A stretch of DNA of 64,000 nucleotides from Streptomyces sp. TSRI0107 (lineage in GTDB: Bacteria > Actinomycetota > Actinomycetes > Streptomycetales > Streptomycetaceae). The notes beneath the pieces are model-generated. The model made no database searches. It saw only the letters and a list, made by a program, of their open reading frames with translations, and was not told where the DNA came from. Numbering within the stretch: position 1 is the first letter of the stretch; the number at the start of each line of letters is the position of its first letter. A program made the translations under genes and the position numbers. Positions 8,538 through 16,176 of this stretch are shown one piece after another. The DNA lies in the NCBI RefSeq assembly GCF_001905845.1, contig NZ_LIVZ01000004.1, positions 496,001 to 560,000 on the forward strand. The letters run 5' to 3'.

Positions 8538-9683
8538 TCAACCTCGTGTCATCGCGGGCGGGCGGGCGCTGCACGACCGCCGGTAGATGTCCTCCAGCCG
8601 GTCCGTCACCGCGTGGACGGAGAACGCCTCCGCTACGGCGCGCCGTCCCGCCGCGGCGAGCGCGACCCGCTTGTCCTCGTCGGCCAGCAGGTCGCACACC
8701 GCGTCGGCCAGATCCCGGGGGCTGCCGTCGGTGACCACCGCCGCCCCCCGGCGAGCCAGCTCGTCGGCGATGCCGCAGGTGTCGGTGCACACCACGGGGG
8801 TGCCCGCGGAGAGCGCCTCGATCACGGTCATCCCGAACGGCTCGTCGACGCTGGGCAGCACGTAGACGGCCGCCCTCCCGTAGGCCCGTACCGCCTCCGC
8901 GTGCTCCAGCGCCCCGCCGTAGGAGACGACGCCCTGCAGCCCGTGGGCGACGATGAGCCGGCGCACCGCGGGCAGCACGCCCTCGTCCGCCCCGTACAGG
9001 GTGAACCGGACGTCGGGCACCCTCCGGTGCACCAGCGCGGCCATCTCGACGAACGCGTCCGGGCGCTTGCGCGGGTGGAGCCGGGCGAGGAAGAGCACCT
9101 CCCGCTCCCTCGGCCGCCTCGCACCGTCCCCCGCCCGCTCCGGCCGCACCCCGTTGGGCAGGGTCAGCAGCGGCGGACCGCCGGCGCCGATGACCTCGGC
9201 CACGTGCCGGCGCTCCTGCTCCGTGAGGACCAGGCAGCCGCGCGCCCGTCGCAGCAGAGGTACGTACAGACGGTCGAAGAGCCGGACGGCGGCGCCGCGC
9301 CGGGGCTGCACCATTCCGTGCGTCTGCGCGACGAACCCCCGGCGCCGCAACGCCGCCACGGCCAGCGCCGCGAGGGACACCAGGTCACGCCCCGCGTGGA
9401 TGTGCACCACGTCGGCCCTGCCCATGGCACGCCACATGTCCCCGAGAAGCAGCGGGTGCATGAGCCCGGTGAACCGCCCCGGGAGCAGGGATCGCGCGGG
9501 GCGCGTCCGCAGCGGCACGGAGCCGACGCGGCGCGGCGCCAGGGACCTGCCCCGCCACAAGGACACCAAGGTGACGTCGTGGCCGCGCGCCGCGCACTCC
9601 TCCAACTGCCCGGCGGCCACGCTGGTGGGTCCGCCGTACGCCCCGTCGTCGCTGACCAGCGTCACCACGTGCACGATCCTCAT
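8538..9683 (-). CDS. Glycosyltransferase, family 4
   Basis: This 381-residue GT-B enzyme begins MRIVHVVTLVSDDGAYGG, which contains the Gly-Gly acceptor loop of GT4 enzymes. The C-terminal half shows LFLARLHPRKRPDAFVEM and SVDEPFGMTVIEALSAGTPV, with the E-x7-E donor-binding motif (EPFGMTVIE). The start ATG overlaps the stop of the acetyltransferase gene as ATGA (9680-9683), so I prefer it over upstream in-frame codons that give a non-family extension. It likely adds a sugar to the growing lipid-linked unit. Confidence 0.85.
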   Translation of the reverse strand: MRIVHVVTLVSDDGAYGGPTSVAAGQLEECAARGHDVTLVSLWRGRSLAPRRVGSVPLRTRPARSLLPGRFTGLMHPLLLGDMWRAMGRADVVHIHAGRDLVSLAALAVAALRRRGFVAQTHGMVQPRRGAAVRLFDRLYVPLLRRARGCLVLTEQERRHVAEVIGAGGPPLLTLPNGVRPERAGDGARRPREREVLFLARLHPRKRPDAFVEMAALVHRRVPDVRFTLYGADEGVLPAVRRLIVAHGLQGVVSYGGALEHAEAVRAYGRAAVYVLPSVDEPFGMTVIEALSAGTPVVCTDTCGIADELARRGAAVVTDGSPRDLADAVCDLLADEDKRVALAAAGRRAVAEAFSVHAVTDRLEDIYRRSCSARPPAMTRG

Positions 9684-10267
9684 ACGGCGGCTCCGGAACC
9701 GATGACCTCGCCCCGGCCGACGTCGCGGCGGGCGACCGCCGAGGCGCCCACCACCGCACCGCGGCCGACGGTGACACCGCGCAGCACGACCGCACGCGCC
9801 GCCACCCAGGAGCCCGGCTCCAGGCGGATGGGCCCGTTGTCGAACTCGAAGGTGTGACTGTGGCGTTGGTGGCTGCCCGTGCACAGCAGCGCCTCCTGGG
9901 AGACGCACACGTCGCTGCCGATCGTGATCTGCTCCAGGTTCAGCAGCCAGGCGCCCTCGCCGATCCAGACGTCGTCACCGACACGCAGCCGCCACGGCCA
10001 GTGCACGCGGACCCCGTGACGGATGAGCACCCGCTGTCCGACCTGCGCGCCGAACGCCCGCAGCACCGAGGGCCGCCAGCGGGCCGGGAACCACCATTTG
10101 ACGAAGACGAGATGGAGTACGGCGAACCAGGCCGCCTGGACGAGCAGCGGGCGCCCCTTGTCGTAGCCGGCTCCGGTGAAGCCCCGCAGGGAACGCCGCG
10201 CGACCGCCCGGTGCTCCGGCACGGCCGGGCGGATTCCGGTCTCTGGTGGCACTGCGGTCTCTGCCAT
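9680..10267 (-). CDS. WcaF-like acetyltransferase (left-handed beta-helix)
   Basis: The protein has 195 residues from the ATG at 10267, which has GGGAAGGG upstream. An alternative GTG at 10309 adds 14 residues. The C-terminal half holds hexapeptide repeats (for example ITIGSD, VTVGRGAVVGASAV). A GSHQRHSHTF segment matches the catalytic-His loop of WcaF/NodL-type O-acetyltransferases. The YDKGRP and W-rich region near the N-terminus is typical of the colanic-acid WcaF group. It probably O-acetylates the exopolysaccharide. It is coupled by a 4-bp overlap to the next glycosyltransferase. Confidence 0.85.
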   Translation of the reverse strand: MAETAVPPETGIRPAVPEHRAVARRSLRGFTGAGYDKGRPLLVQAAWFAVLHLVFVKWWFPARWRPSVLRAFGAQVGQRVLIRHGVRVHWPWRLRVGDDVWIGEGAWLLNLEQITIGSDVCVSQEALLCTGSHQRHSHTFEFDNGPIRLEPGSWVAARAVVLRGVTVGRGAVVGASAVARRDVGRGEVIGSGAAV

Positions 10268-10441
10268 GGCGATGGCCCTTCCCCGACTGGACGGTATGCC
10301 TATCGGCACAAGGTGCTATGAACCGGTGATCCGAGCCACCACATACCGGTGTGTCGCGGACAGACTCGACCGCACGGATCAGCGCCGCCCGATCGGCGGC
10401 GGGGCGGCTCCCGGTGGCGGGGCGGCTCCGATGGCGGGCGT

Positions 10442-11914
10442 TCAGTAGGCCCCGCGTCCGTCCAGCACGGCGCGGACCGTGCGGGCCATGACGGACATGT
10501 CCCATGTCCACGACCAGTTGTCGACGTAGCGCAGGTCGAGCGAGACGGTCTCGTGCCAGGACAGGTCGGACCGTCCGCTCACCTGCCACAGTCCCGTGAG
10601 GCCGGGCTTCACGCTCAGCCGGCGCATCTCCACCTGGTCGTACCGGGCGACTTCCTCGGGGAGCGGGGGCCGGGGCCCCACCAGGGACATGTGTCCGAGC
10701 AGGACGTTGACCAGCTGGGGAAGCTCGTCCAGCGAATAGCGGCGCAGGAAGCGGCCGACAGGGGTGGTACGCGGGTCCTGGCGGAGCTTGAACATGTGGC
10801 CGTCGTGCTCGTTCACCCCCTCCAGCTCACCCTTCATCCGGTCGGCCCCCACGACCATGGTCCGGAACTTCCACATGGAGAAGTGGGTGTTGTTCCGCCC
10901 CACTCGCGTCTGGCGGTAGATGACGGGGCCGGGCGAGGTGACGCGCACGGCGACCGCGAGGAGCGCGAACAGCGGAGCCAGCGCGACGAGCAGGAGAAGC
11001 GCGCCAACCTGATCCGTCACGGCCTTCAGGACCGTGGACAGGCCGCGCCGCGTCGGCGGTTTCACGTGCAGCAGGGTGAGCCCGGCCGCTGAGGTGAGCC
11101 GGACCCGGCGCCGGGTCACCTCGACGATGCCCGGCAGGACCATCAGCGGGCGGCCCCGGTCGTGCAACGACCAGGACAGCCGCCGCAGCCGGTCCCCGGA
11201 CAGGTGTCCGCTCGCCGCCACGAAGACCATGTCGGCGCCGAGCACCTCGACCGCCTCGCCCACCGACGCGGCGTCGCCCTCGGGGCCGGCCGACGCGTCC
11301 GCCTCCAGCCGGGAACACACGCGTACGCCGGACAGCACCGGGCCCTCGCCGACCACACAGGCGCCGACCGCCACGTACCCGTGGTCGGTGCGCTCGGCGA
11401 GCCGCCCGACCACGGCGTCGACGGTCGCGGCCTCACCGACGACCAGCACCCGGCGCAGCGCCTGCGCGCGTCGGCGGACGGCGCGCAGATGGCGGTGGAT
11501 CCCCTTGCGGAGGACGACGGTGACGAGCACCGAGGGACACAGTGCCGCGAGGACGGCGGCGGGCGCGCCACCGGCCCCCCAGGCGGCGCGCAGCACGACC
11601 CAGGCCCCGACGAGCACCAGCCAGTCCCGCACGACCGGCCCGACCGGGGCGCCCTCGTCCCAGGTCCACGGCGCGTACCGGCGCGCGGCGATGCCCACGA
11701 GCACCCAGAGGACGCCGATCACCACCGCCTGGTGCACGGGGCGGGGGTCCCCGAAGGCGAACAGCATGGCCGCCGCGGGGACAGCCGCCCCGGCGGCGTC
11801 GACAGCGACGGTGGCGGGCAGACACCGTCCAACCCCACTGCTGTTGAACGAAGTTGCCCTGGGCGGCGCCAGAGTCGCCGCCTGCCGTGATGCCGCGCTG
11901 ATGGACTGCCGCAT
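10442..11914 (-). CDS. Polyprenyl-phosphate sugar phosphotransferase (initiating enzyme, WbaP/WcaJ type)
   Basis: This 490-residue protein has N-terminal membrane segments, a central CoA-binding-like soluble domain (RRVLVVGEA...), one further membrane helix near residue 300, and the C-terminal bacterial sugar transferase domain. Diagnostic motifs are KFRTM, RRYSLDELPQL, GPRPPLPEE and PGLTGLWQVSGRS. It transfers a hexose-1-phosphate from a UDP-sugar to undecaprenyl phosphate and so starts repeat-unit assembly. It is the first gene of the minus-strand operon; the 404-bp gap upstream should hold its promoter. The donor sugar (glucose or galactose) is not decidable by eye. Confidence 0.93.
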   Translation of the reverse strand: MRQSISAASRQAATLAPPRATSFNSSGVGRCLPATVAVDAAGAAVPAAAMLFAFGDPRPVHQAVVIGVLWVLVGIAARRYAPWTWDEGAPVGPVVRDWLVLVGAWVVLRAAWGAGGAPAAVLAALCPSVLVTVVLRKGIHRHLRAVRRRAQALRRVLVVGEAATVDAVVGRLAERTDHGYVAVGACVVGEGPVLSGVRVCSRLEADASAGPEGDAASVGEAVEVLGADMVFVAASGHLSGDRLRRLSWSLHDRGRPLMVLPGIVEVTRRRVRLTSAAGLTLLHVKPPTRRGLSTVLKAVTDQVGALLLLVALAPLFALLAVAVRVTSPGPVIYRQTRVGRNNTHFSMWKFRTMVVGADRMKGELEGVNEHDGHMFKLRQDPRTTPVGRFLRRYSLDELPQLVNVLLGHMSLVGPRPPLPEEVARYDQVEMRRLSVKPGLTGLWQVSGRSDLSWHETVSLDLRYVDNWSWTWDMSVMARTVRAVLDGRGAY

Positions 11915-12318
11915 GGCTCTCCCTGGGACCCCGTGGAAGACGTAGGGCGCGGCTGCAACGGCACGGGCAGAGCAGCGCGCACGCCTGATGTGATCGTTAT
12001 ATCAACGTTCCACCCCTTACGCCCTATTTACATGCTGTATAGATGAGCGCGGCCACCGGCACGCAGGGCACCTCATCAGGGGCCGCGACCCCGCGACCGG
12101 CCCGTCGCCAAAGCGCCGCGACATGAGGGCAGTTCACCTTGTCAGCCGAATTGCGGCTCGTATGGCGTAAGGGCGAGATGTCGCGAGGTGTGTCAGCGAT
12201 CGGATTATGCAAATGTTGCATCGCCCGGTGGCGGACAGAGGTTCCATTCTCGAATTGCCAATGGAAACGGCGCGAGTGTCCGCGGGGGCAAACCAAAAAA
12301 CTAGGAGGAATACTCGTC
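11915..12318. other. Divergent intergenic region, 404 bp
   Basis: The region separates the polysaccharide operon (minus) from the secreted-protein gene (plus). It is clearly more A/T-rich than its surroundings at about 11995-12060 and 12200-12310. I see no convincing gene. It should contain both promoters. One short palindrome (12207-12221) and a strong ribosome binding site AGGAGG at 12303-12308 are visible. Confidence 0.6.
12207..12221. promoter_or_regulatory. Palindrome ATGCAA-N3-TTGCAT
   Basis: A perfect 6-bp inverted repeat with a 3-nt centre lies about 100 bp upstream of the secreted-protein start in an A/T-rich stretch. It could be an operator. No matching second copy was found, so this is weak evidence. 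Confidence 0.3.
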
Positions 12319-12840
12319 ATGCGAGTAGCTACCCGTATGTCGCGCTCGGCAGTGGCCGCGACGCGTCTTCTCGGCGTCGGCCTCACCACGGCCGTGGCCG
12401 TCGGTCTCGCCGCCGCCCCCGCCTCGGCCGCGCCGGACGTCCCCCCCATCTTCATCGAGGGCAACCCGGCGCTGACGTGCCCCGCCGGCGGCGAAGGCCT
12501 GAGGGTCCCCCCCACCGACGCGGAGTACGAGGTCGAGCTCGAGAACGGCGAGACCGGCGTGCTCAACGTCGACATCAGCGACGACGGCACCCTGCTCACC
12601 TTCAGCATCGACCTCGGTGGCGAGATCGCCGTCCGCAGCGTCACCGTCAAGGGCGGCCCCAACGCCAACCGCTACGTCTACGACGCGGCGAACGGCTTCC
12701 CGAACGGCACCACGGGCGACGACGACCTCGTGTCCCCGCTGAACCCGGGCGGCAACATCCCCGAGATCAGCCACATCGACTTCTGCTTCATCCCGAGCGA
12801 CTACGACAACGGCAACGGTAACGGCGGCGGCACCGCCTGA
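12319..12840 (+). CDS. Small secreted protein of unknown function
   Basis: The 173-residue protein starts at an ATG preceded by AGGAGG with 10-nt spacing. The signal peptide runs to about residue 41 and ends in ASA-AP. The mature part is acidic and holds two widely spaced Cys (LTCPAGG and DFCFIP) that could form a disulphide. It contains VTVKGGPNANRYVY, a DDDLVSPLNPGGN segment and ISHIDFCF near the C-terminus. This pattern (KGG...N.Y, then L..P.N....ISH..FC) recurs in small secreted proteins of actinomycetes that I know only as hypothetical. The tail is Asn/Gly repeats. It is followed by a strong terminator, so it is probably monocistronic. Confidence 0.85.
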   Translation: MRVATRMSRSAVAATRLLGVGLTTAVAVGLAAAPASAAPDVPPIFIEGNPALTCPAGGEGLRVPPTDAEYEVELENGETGVLNVDISDDGTLLTFSIDLGGEIAVRSVTVKGGPNANRYVYDAANGFPNGTTGDDDLVSPLNPGGNIPEISHIDFCFIPSDYDNGNGNGGGTA

Positions 12841-12862
12841 CGCGCCGCTGCGGTGAATGAGT

Positions 12863-12890
12863 GAGGGGGCCCGGAAAACCGGGCCCCCTC
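12863..12890 (+). terminator. Intrinsic-type hairpin after secreted-protein gene
   Basis: A perfect 12-bp stem (GAGGGGGCCCGG / CCGGGCCCCCTC) with an AAAA loop lies 22 bp after the stop. It has little T-tract, as is usual in Streptomyces. It separates this gene from the PQQ block. Confidence 0.85.
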
Positions 12891-12963
12891 GCCATTTCCC
12901 CGAGCGCGAAACCGAATTTCGCGCGTATTCACCCAGCCAGAATCAGCGTAGAAGGGTGTCGAC

Positions 12964-14082
12964 ATGTCACATCCAGGCCGCCTCGCGCGGCAACCGGTCC
13001 GCGTGGGCCTGGCCTCACTCACCACTGCTGCCGCCCTCCTTGCCGTCAGCCTCACACAACCCGCTTCGGCGGCCATCCCGGGCGCACAGGCCGCCGCCGA
13101 CGGCGGCGTACCGGCCTCCGTCACCAAGTTCTCCGGCGCGTGGCACTTGCCCTGGGCGATCTCGTTCCTGCCGGACGGGCAGTCCGCGCTGGTGACCGAG
13201 AAACACAGATCCCAGGTGTACCGGCTCGGCCGGGACGGCACCAGGAAACTGATCGGCACCGTGCCCCACTCGGTCATCGGTTCCAATCCGAGCGCCACCG
13301 GCGGGCTGCTCGGCGTGGCCCCGTCGCCGACCTGGAACGGCACGACGGACAAGCGCGTGTTCTTCATGCACACCACGGCCACGGACGCCCGCGTCGTCCG
13401 CATGGACTACGACGGCACGTCGCTGACCGGCTACACCACGGTCCTCGGCGGCATCCAGTGGAAGGGCAACCACACCGGAGGCAAGATCGCCTTCGGCCCC
13501 GACGGGTACCTCTACGTGACGACCGCCGACGCCTGGCAGCCGCAGCTGGCGCAGGACAAGAACTCCCTGAACGGGAAGATCCTTCGCATCACCAAGTCCG
13601 GCGCCGCCGCCCCCGGCAACCCGTTCGGCAACCGGGTCTACAGCTACGGGCACCGCAACGCGCAGGGCCTGGCCTGGGACCGCCAGGGCAGGCTGTGGTC
13701 GGTGGAGATCGGCCAGGACAAGTACGACGAACTGAACCTGATCAAGCCCGGCGCCAACTACGGCTGGCCCACCTGCGAGGGCACCTGCACCGCGGCGGGT
13801 ATGACCAACCCCAAGCGCACCTGGACACCGGCGGAGGGCACACCCGCCCAACTCGCCGTCGTACGCAACGTTCTGTACATCTCGTCGCTGCGCGGCCAGC
13901 GGCTGTGGCGGGTCTCGATCACCGGGGACACCGAGCAGGTCGGCACGAAGGCCGCCTACTACGCCGGCGCGTACGGCCGGCTGCGCGCCATCGCCAAGGT
14001 CCCGGGCGCCGACCAACTGTGGGTCGGCACCAGCGACCGAGGAACCGACAAGGACAACATCCACCAAGTCACCATCAAGTGA
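12964..14082 (+). CDS. Secreted PQQ-dependent sugar dehydrogenase (GSDH/sorbosone dehydrogenase family)
   Basis: The protein has 372 residues with a signal peptide ending around residues 34-38 (PASAA). The mature part is a six-bladed propeller of the soluble glucose/aldose/sorbosone dehydrogenase type. It shows HLPWAISFLPDG (61-72), GGLLGVAP, NHTGGKIAFGPDGYLYV with His170 at the catalytic-base position, NSLNGKILRI, YSYGHRNAQGLAWD, then ELNLIKPGANYGWP. Family members oxidise aldoses or related alcohols using PQQ and Ca2+. The gene stands 28 bp upstream of pqqA on the same strand, so enzyme and cofactor synthesis are probably co-expressed. The sugar oxidised is unknown. Confidence 0.9.
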   Translation: MSHPGRLARQPVRVGLASLTTAAALLAVSLTQPASAAIPGAQAAADGGVPASVTKFSGAWHLPWAISFLPDGQSALVTEKHRSQVYRLGRDGTRKLIGTVPHSVIGSNPSATGGLLGVAPSPTWNGTTDKRVFFMHTTATDARVVRMDYDGTSLTGYTTVLGGIQWKGNHTGGKIAFGPDGYLYVTTADAWQPQLAQDKNSLNGKILRITKSGAAAPGNPFGNRVYSYGHRNAQGLAWDRQGRLWSVEIGQDKYDELNLIKPGANYGWPTCEGTCTAAGMTNPKRTWTPAEGTPAQLAVVRNVLYISSLRGQRLWRVSITGDTEQVGTKAAYYAGAYGRLRAIAKVPGADQLWVGTSDRGTDKDNIHQVTIK

Positions 14083-14110
14083 CCCCCATACCGAGAAGGG
14101 CACACGAGAC

Positions 14111-14248
14111 ATGAACGAGAGCACGCAGCAGACGCATCCGGCCGAGCAGCACCCCGCGCAGGAGACGAGGACCGCCTGGCAGACCCCTGAGTTCACCGAA
14201 GTCGACACCGCCCTCGAAGTGACCGCCTACTCCCTCAACTCCCGCTGA
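14111..14248 (+). CDS. pqqA: PqqA, PQQ precursor peptide (extended form)
   Basis: This 45-residue peptide ends with the PqqA core: Trp23, then PEFTEV, then E36-V-T-A-Y40 and a short NSR tail. In the pathway PqqE links the Glu and Tyr side chains of the E-x3-Y motif, and these become the PQQ skeleton. Classical PqqA peptides are about 22-30 residues, so the first 20 residues here (Gln/His/Pro/Glu-rich) are an N-terminal extension. The usual Gly before the core Glu is replaced (ALEVTAY). It lies between the dehydrogenase and pqqB, 16 bp before pqqB. Confidence 0.88.
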   Translation: MNESTQQTHPAEQHPAQETRTAWQTPEFTEVDTALEVTAYSLNSR

Positions 14249-14264
14249 CCGAAGAGCCGAAGCC

Positions 14265-15167
14265 ATGCTGCTGCTGGTACTCGGCACCGCCGCCGGCGGC
14301 GGGATCCCCCAGTGGAACTGTGCGTGTCCCGGATGCTCCGGGGCACGCGCGCATCCACACCGCCGCCGCCGTCACGCCTCGCTCGCCGTCCGCGCGGGGG
14401 AAGGCCGCTGGTACGTCGTCAACGCCACCCCCGACCTCGGCGACCAGATCGAGGCCCACCCCGGACTGCACCCGGGCCCCGGCCCCCGGCAGACGCCGCT
14501 CGCCGGAATCGTCCTCACCGACGCCGAACTCGACCACACCCTCGGCATCCCCCGTCTGCGCGAGGCGGACGGCCTCCAGGTGCTCGCGACGGCCCCCGTC
14601 CGCCAGGCCCTCCTGGACCGCCTGCACCTCGGCGACGTACTCACGCCGTACACCTCCGTGACCTGGCGGGAGCTGCCCCGGCGCGGTGCCGAGCCGCTGG
14701 ATACGGAGACGGCCGGGGGCCTGCGGATCACCGGCATCCCGGTGTCGGGCAAGCGCCCCCGGTACGCCGCCGACGCGCCCGGCGACGACGCCTGGGTGAT
14801 CGCCCTGCGCCTGTACGACCCCGCCACCGGCGGCACCGCGCTCTACGCGCCGGCGCTCGCCGCCTGGCCGGACCACTTCCAGCGGGCCGCCGAGGAGGCC
14901 GACTGCGTCATCGTCGACGGCACCTTCTGGGACGACGAGGAGCCCCGCCGCACCGGCATCTCCTCGCGCACCGCCACCGGCATGGGCCATCCGCCCATCG
15001 AGGGGCCGGGCGGCACCGCCGAGCGCCTCGCGCACCTCTCCGCCCGCTGCCTCTACACGCACCTCAACAACACCAACCCCCTCGTCGACCCGGCGGCACC
15101 CCAGCACAAGCGGCTCGCCCGGCTGGGTCTCGAGGTGGCACACGACGGAATGGTGATCGAGCTGTGA
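14265..15167 (+). CDS. pqqB: PqqB, metallo-hydrolase-fold PQQ biosynthesis protein
   Basis: At 300 residues it matches usual PqqB length. The N-terminus has GTAAGGGIPQWNC followed by the CxCxxC zinc site (CACPGC). The metallo-beta-lactamase-like region has LTDAELDHTLGIPRLRE and later the GTFWDDEE and GHPPI segments of the family. PqqB acts late in PQQ formation, as an iron-dependent hydroxylase on the tyrosine part. The stop overlaps the GTG of pqqC (GTGA, 15164-15167), so translation is probably coupled. Confidence 0.95.
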   Translation: MLLLVLGTAAGGGIPQWNCACPGCSGARAHPHRRRRHASLAVRAGEGRWYVVNATPDLGDQIEAHPGLHPGPGPRQTPLAGIVLTDAELDHTLGIPRLREADGLQVLATAPVRQALLDRLHLGDVLTPYTSVTWRELPRRGAEPLDTETAGGLRITGIPVSGKRPRYAADAPGDDAWVIALRLYDPATGGTALYAPALAAWPDHFQRAAEEADCVIVDGTFWDDEEPRRTGISSRTATGMGHPPIEGPGGTAERLAHLSARCLYTHLNNTNPLVDPAAPQHKRLARLGLEVAHDGMVIEL

Positions 15168-15907
15168 CCACGGCACTCGCCCCACGCCCCGAGCCCTCCG
15201 CCCCCGCCGAGCCCTGGACTCCCGCAGAGTTCGAGGCACGGCTGCGCGCGGTCACCCAGGAGCGGTACCACGACCGCCACCCCTTCAACCTCCGTATGCA
15301 CAGCGGCGATCTCACCCCGGCCGAGCTGCGCCGCTGGATCGCCAACCGCTTCCACTACCAGCGCCACATCCCCGTCAAGGACGCGCTGATCACCGCCAAG
15401 CTGGACACTTCCGCGCTGCGCCGGATGTGGCTGCGCCGCATCGAGGACCACGACGGCCGGGAAGAGGGCGAGGGCGGCATCGAACGGTGGCTGCGGCTCG
15501 CCGAGGCGGCCGGCCTGGACCGCGAGACGCTGCTCCGCACGGACGACGTACTCCCCGGCGTACGACTCGCGGTCGACGGATACGTCAACTTCTGCCGGCA
15601 CCGCCCGCCCCTCGAAGCCGTCGCCGCCTCGCTCACCGAACTCGCCGCCCCCGATCTGATGCGCACCCGCATCGACGCCTTCGAGCGCCACTACCGGTGG
15701 ATCGAGGCCGACGGCCTCGCCTACTTCCGCACCCGGGTCGACCAGGGCCGGCGCGACAGCGGCGAGGCGCTCGGCCTCGTACTCGCCTGGGCCCGCACCC
15801 GGGACGGCCAGGAACGCGCCGTAGCCGCCCTGCGCTTCAAGTGCGAGGTCCTGTGGTCGCTGCTGGACGCGGTGGAGGCGGCGGGCAGCCGCGAGGAGAA
15901 CCCGTGA
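15164..15907 (+). CDS. pqqC: PqqC, pyrroloquinoline-quinone synthase
   Basis: This 247-residue all-helical oxidase has the PqqC signatures HPFNLRMHSGDLT, WIANRFHYQRHIPVKDA, RRIEDHDG and GYVNFCRHR, then ERHYRWI. It catalyses the final ring closure and eight-electron oxidation to PQQ. The GTG start at 15164 is chosen because of the GTGA overlap with pqqB. The stop overlaps the start of pqqD in the same way. The first 15 residues are Pro/Ala-rich and may be disordered. Confidence 0.95.
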   Translation: MTTALAPRPEPSAPAEPWTPAEFEARLRAVTQERYHDRHPFNLRMHSGDLTPAELRRWIANRFHYQRHIPVKDALITAKLDTSALRRMWLRRIEDHDGREEGEGGIERWLRLAEAAGLDRETLLRTDDVLPGVRLAVDGYVNFCRHRPPLEAVAASLTELAAPDLMRTRIDAFERHYRWIEADGLAYFRTRVDQGRRDSGEALGLVLAWARTRDGQERAVAALRFKCEVLWSLLDAVEAAGSREENP

Positions 15908-16176
15908 CCGAGGCGACCGGGAGCGGCTGGCGCCCCGTCCTCACCCCGGGCGCGCTGCGCCGCCACGACCCCGTCCGCGACGCCGTCCTGCTCCTCCTCC
16001 CCGAGCGCGTCGGCGTCCTGACCGGTCACGGCGGGGAGATCGTCGAGCTGTGCGACGGCACCCGGAGTGTGCGCGGGATCGTCGACACGCTGGCCGACCG
16101 GTTTCCCGGCGCCCCGGTCGGCACCGACGTACCCCCGTTCCTGGAGCGGCTGCGCGAGGAGGGCTGGCTCAGATGA
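15904..16176 (+). CDS. pqqD: PqqD, peptide chaperone for PqqA
   Basis: This 90-residue protein of the RiPP recognition element fold has LLLLPERVGVL, then GEIVELCDGTRSV and LERLREEGWL, all typical of PqqD. It binds PqqA and presents it to PqqE. It starts at the GTG that overlaps the pqqC stop and ends in an ATGA overlap with pqqE (16173-16176). Confidence 0.93.
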   Translation: MTEATGSGWRPVLTPGALRRHDPVRDAVLLLLPERVGVLTGHGGEIVELCDGTRSVRGIVDTLADRFPGAPVGTDVPPFLERLREEGWLR

